Assembly (NCBI GenBank): GCA_017443885.1
Contig: JAFSXW010000016.1
Span: 1 to 7,966 of the forward strand
Source: Clostridia bacterium
GTDB taxonomy: Bacteria > Bacillota > Clostridia > Christensenellales > UBA1242
Direction: 5' to 3'
Length of the DNA stretch: 7,966 bases
Each line of letters begins with the position of its first letter. Position 1 is the stretch's first letter. The notes below the pieces were generated by a model, which saw nothing but the letters and a program-made list of their open reading frames with translations, had not been told where the DNA came from and ran no database searches. Of the stretch, positions 5,875 to 7,966 are shown in pieces. The position numbers and the translations under genes were made by a program.

Positions 5875-5930
5875 TCCCATTTTTAAATTTTGTGTGGGAA
5901 TTAAAAATTTTTACCCCACATAAAATGGGA
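5875..5930. repeat. Interrupted inverted repeat in the intergenic region
   Basis: TCCCATTTT (5875-5883) pairs with AAAATGGGA (5922-5930), and TGTGGG (5893-5898) pairs with CCCACA (5915-5920). The left arm has a bulge of about nine bases and the 16-base loop is itself A/T-symmetrical. There is no T run after either arm, so it does not look like a terminator; a protein-binding site is as likely. It lies between the DUF362 terminator and the GT8 promoter. Confidence 0.45.
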
Positions 5931-5949
5931 ATTGAGTTTTAAACACTAG

Positions 5950-5989
5950 AAAAAATAAGGGAATGCGCACACCCCACATCCCCTTTATT
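5950..5989 (-). terminator. Intrinsic terminator of the YhhN-DUF362 transcript
   Basis: On the minus strand the arm AATAAAGGGGATGTG (5989-5975) pairs with CGCATTCCCTTATT (5967-5954) over about 14 pairs, with one bulged A and two G-U pairs, and a 7-base loop. The run of T after it is the complement of the A run at 5950-5955. It lies about 65 bases past the DUF362 stop. The stretch in between (5990-6055) holds no convincing gene. Confidence 0.78.
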
Positions 5990-6055
5990 TTAATTATTTT
6001 TTAAACTTATTTATAGCCCTTTTTTGTAAAATTTCAATAGCCTCGTTTATACCAC

Positions 6056-6940
6056 CTATTTTATTTCAATTAATTCATATTCTTTTGTGCCAAAACCTAG
6101 CGCATCGGCAACATCAATAGTATGCTCTCCGTTCCTAGATAAAACCCTTTCTAAAAAGTGTTCTTTCCCAGGGTCGGTGCTCTTTTTCACTAAATCAACA
6201 CACGCTCTATCAATAGCAACAGGATCGGTGCTTGCAAGAACGCCAATATCTTTTAAACATGGATCTTCTGCCACAGCGCAACAATCACAATCAACGCTCA
6301 TATTTGCCATCACATTTACAAACAACATATTGCCTTTAAAATAATCCACCACACTGCTAGCAGCCTCTGCCATAGACTCTAAAAATGCATTCTGAGGTGG
6401 CAAATTATTCCATAGCGTATATTGATTCTTATTAGTTCCGGCAGAATGAATATAACTTTTACCTTCACTAGAAGCGCAACCAATTGATAATTGTTTTAGC
6501 GCCCCACCATATCCCCCCATTGGGTGACCTTTAAAGTGAGAAAGCACAATCATACCATCATAATTTGCCATATTTTTGCCAACATAATTTTCTTTTAAAT
6601 GTTTTCCATTTTTAACCGGCAACACTAAATCTGGGCCAGTTGCGTCCATTAAATCAAATTTGAAATATTTATCCCACTCGTGTTTTCTTATTAGCTTTAA
6701 ATGTTTTTCAGTTGTGTTTCTTTCGCCAGCATAAGCAGTGTTACACTCAACAACCGTTCCATTAATTTTATTTATAGCTTTTTCCCAAAAAACTGGCGTT
6801 AAATAATTTTGATTGCCATCTTCTCCACTATGCAGTTTTATAGCAATATTGCCATGAAGTTTTTTGCCAGTGGCTTCAATAACTTTAATAACAGCATCAC
6901 TGCTCACTTCTTTTATAAAATGAACTTTAGACTTTTTCAT
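6056..6940 (-). CDS. DUF362 domain-containing protein
   Basis: Family of unclear biochemical role, often linked to iron-sulfur or redox proteins. The 294 residues cover the DUF362 core without the ferredoxin domain that some members carry. Landmarks are KLHSGEDGNQNYLTP (35-49), GMIVLSHFKGHPMGGYGGAL (129-148), LSIGCASSEGK (151-161) and SVDCDCCAVAEDPCLKDIGV (215-234), directly followed by LASTDPVAIDRACVDLV (235-251). The CXCCX6C cluster (C218, C220, C221, C228), with C155 and C247, is suited to metal binding, though that is inference. No signal peptide or membrane segment. The ATG has AAAGG nine bases upstream. The 117-base gap to the YhhN gene contains only a weak promoter candidate (TTTTAT-17-TATAAA) and no terminator, so the two may share a transcript. 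Ends in TAG, followed by a strong terminator. Confidence 0.9.
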   Translation of the reverse strand: MKKSKVHFIKEVSSDAVIKVIEATGKKLHGNIAIKLHSGEDGNQNYLTPVFWEKAINKINGTVVECNTAYAGERNTTEKHLKLIRKHEWDKYFKFDLMDATGPDLVLPVKNGKHLKENYVGKNMANYDGMIVLSHFKGHPMGGYGGALKQLSIGCASSEGKSYIHSAGTNKNQYTLWNNLPPQNAFLESMAEAASSVVDYFKGNMLFVNVMANMSVDCDCCAVAEDPCLKDIGVLASTDPVAIDRACVDLVKKSTDPGKEHFLERVLSRNGEHTIDVADALGFGTKEYELIEIK

Positions 6941-7057
6941 TTTTTTACGCCTTTTTATATTACACTTTTATATTTTTGCAGTTTTTCTGATAAAATTACA
7001 TTGTTTCACACAATTAATACTGAAAATAACGCATTTTTGAAAATTTTTAACAATAAT

Positions 7058-7759
7058 TTAAATTAAAAACACTAATGATGATGCAATTAAAATTTGTGCA
7101 CCATAGTAAAATGCCAAATTGAAATAATATAATTTTTGATTAATTTTATCATTATGCCCACCAAAATAAATATTCATAAGCACAATGTCGCTAAGCCAGA
7201 AAAGTATAAACCCAACAAATAGCATAACGCTTCCATAAATATTAGCTTTAGTAATAAAGCCCATAATGCTCACACTAACCACTAACGAAATAAAAGTTGC
7301 ATAAATGGGCATGCCAGCATTTAAGTTGCCATAATCTAATTTGCCAACCATTTTGTTTCCATAGCAAAAGATTAAACCAAGAGCAACTGCTATCAAAACA
7401 ATCCACCACACAAATCCAAATTTATAAATCATTGCAGAGATATAAAAAATATGTGCTATTGCAAATGCTAAACCACCAATAAGAGTGAGAATTGTGGCTT
7501 TATTTTTCATTTCTGGCATATCGGGTAGTCCTAAAACAATATCGCCTATTAAACTAGCAACTAGCCCCAAAACAACAAGCATTCCAAAAACACTTAGCCC
7601 CTTATAAAAACAAGTAATAAGCGCTAAACTTACAAAGCAAAAACTAGCAATACTTTTAAGCGAAAGTGAAAGCAAATTTCTTTGCCCATGGCTTAGGCAA
7701 ATAAATAAGCAGGCCGAAACAATAGCAAGCCCAAGCACTATATAAAATAATATATTCAT
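7058..7759 (-). CDS. YhhN/TMEM86-family membrane protein, possible lysoplasmalogenase
   Basis: Polytopic membrane protein of 233 residues, with seven or eight hydrophobic segments from residue 3 to the C-terminus. It shows the family pattern SLIGDIVLGL (69-78, G72 and D73), GGLAFAIAHIFYISAM (95-110, with H103 and Y106), LFWLSDIVLMNIYF (186-199, S190 and D191) and YYFNLAFYYGAQILIASS (211-228). Characterised relatives (animal TMEM86B and a few bacterial YhhN proteins) hydrolyse the vinyl-ether bond of lysoplasmalogens, and many Clostridia make plasmalogens, so a role in ether-lipid turnover is reasonable but inferred. The ATG has AGGGGG (7767-7772) seven bases upstream. First gene of a probable two-gene transcript with DUF362. 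Confidence 0.85.
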   Translation of the reverse strand: MNILFYIVLGLAIVSACLFICLSHGQRNLLSLSLKSIASFCFVSLALITCFYKGLSVFGMLVVLGLVASLIGDIVLGLPDMPEMKNKATILTLIGGLAFAIAHIFYISAMIYKFGFVWWIVLIAVALGLIFCYGNKMVGKLDYGNLNAGMPIYATFISLVVSVSIMGFITKANIYGSVMLFVGFILFWLSDIVLMNIYFGGHNDKINQKLYYFNLAFYYGAQILIASSLVFLI

Positions 7760-7777
7760 ACTATAACCCCCTAAATA

Positions 7778-7807
7778 ATTTTATCATTTAAGAAAAAATC
7801 AAGTCAA
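7778..7807 (-). promoter_or_regulatory. Sigma-A-type promoter of the YhhN gene
   Basis: On the minus strand TTGACT (7807-7802), 18 bases, then TAAAAT (7783-7778) preceded by TGA, giving an extended -10 (TGATAAAAT). The predicted start is near 7771, inside the AGGGGG ribosome site, for a leader of only about 12 bases. Confidence 0.65.
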
Positions 7808-7846
7808 ATAATTACAAAAAATTTCTTTGTTTATTTTTTATTTTTA

Positions 7847-7875
7847 TTGCAAAAAAAAGTTTTAAATTATATAAT
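7847..7875 (+). promoter_or_regulatory. Promoter of the tRNA-Arg transcript
   Basis: TTGCAA (7847-7852), a 17-base spacer and a perfect TATAAT (7870-7875). The predicted start near 7882 would give a 45-base 5' leader removed by RNase P. A weaker set (TTCCAA-16-TATTAT, ending near 7912) lies closer to the gene. Confidence 0.65.
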
Positions 7876-7926
7876 GATTTAGGTTCTATTCCAAACAATC
7901 TATTAAACAATATTATAAAAAAGCAT

Positions 7927-7966
7927 GCGCTTATGGTGTAATGGATAGCACAATGGTCTTCGGAAC
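7927..7966 (+). tRNA. tRNA-Arg (anticodon UCG), 3' half cut by window edge
   Basis: The 5' half of a tRNA is clear: acceptor strand GCGCTTA (7927-7933), TG, D-stem GTGT/GCAC (7936-7939 and 7948-7951) around AATGGATA, base 26 A, then anticodon stem ATGGT (7953-7957) and loop CTTCGGA (7958-7964) with U33 and anticodon TCG (7960-7962). The first two bases of the 3' anticodon strand (AC) pair correctly. It would read CGA and probably CGG. The T arm and the acceptor 3' strand lie outside the window. Confidence 0.85.

Noticed and set aside
6087..6344. Plus-strand frame of 85 residues opposite DUF362
   Set aside because: Antisense to conserved DUF362 motifs, including the cysteine cluster; no start signals.
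7008..7022. Small palindrome TTGTTTCACACAA near 7001-7013 upstream of DUF362 as an operator
   Set aside because: Imperfect, short and A/T-rich, with no convincing promoter next to it.
7020..7057. Terminator after the YhhN gene
   Set aside because: Only A/T-symmetrical stretches are present; there is no G+C stem followed by a T run.
6809..7066. Plus-strand frame of 85 residues reaching into the DUF362-YhhN gap
   Set aside because: Its first half is antisense to the DUF362 N-terminus and its second half is A/T-rich, Phe/Asn-rich noise; no Shine-Dalgarno at the ATG.
7297..7482. Plus-strand frame of 61 residues opposite the YhhN gene
   Set aside because: Shadow of a well-supported membrane protein gene, with no start signals.
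1..7966. CRISPR array, transposon ends, attachment site or riboswitch
   Set aside because: No regularly spaced repeats, transposase motifs, terminal inverted repeats or known riboswitch-like leaders; the leaders seen are too short for a riboswitch.

Overview
The window is AT-rich (roughly one third G+C by eye) and looks like chromosomal DNA of a low-GC Bacillota, most likely a Clostridia-like, potentially spore-forming lineage. The main evidence is the mrnC-rlmB-sigH block, a gene order typical of Bacillota, together with strong AGGAG-type ribosome binding sites, sigma-A-type promoters and mostly TAA stops. No insertion sequence, CRISPR array, phage gene or rRNA is visible.

Region 1 (1-1757, minus strand) is a housekeeping operon: mini-ribonuclease III (mrnC), a 23S rRNA 2'-O-methyltransferase (rlmB) and the start of the sporulation/stationary-phase sigma factor sigH, which runs off the left edge. 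Its promoter lies so close to mrnC that the mRNA should begin at, or within a base or two of, the ATG.

Region 2 (1766-3447, plus strand) is transcribed divergently from a back-to-back promoter. It holds a previously unlabelled 37-residue membrane peptide, a membrane-anchored 299-residue protein of unknown function joined to it by a one-base TAATG overlap, and an XRE-type DNA-binding protein with four membrane segments. It ends in a bidirectional terminator.

Region 3 (3425-5861, minus strand) is a tightly coupled three-gene cassette: a GT8 glycosyltransferase, a PlsC-type acyltransferase and a membrane protein resembling CrtO, the acyltransferase of staphyloxanthin synthesis. No carotenoid genes are present. 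The set looks like a small glycolipid assembly unit, and it is the most interesting part of the window. The DNA in front of it (5788-5950) is full of inverted repeats, one of which covers the likely promoter.

Region 4 (5950-7807, minus strand) holds a YhhN/TMEM86-family membrane protein (possible lysoplasmalogenase) followed by a DUF362 protein and a strong terminator. Region 5 (7847-7966, plus strand) is a good promoter followed by the first 40 bases of a tRNA-Arg with anticodon UCG, cut by the right edge. Three of the clear promoters predict extremely short or absent 5' leaders.
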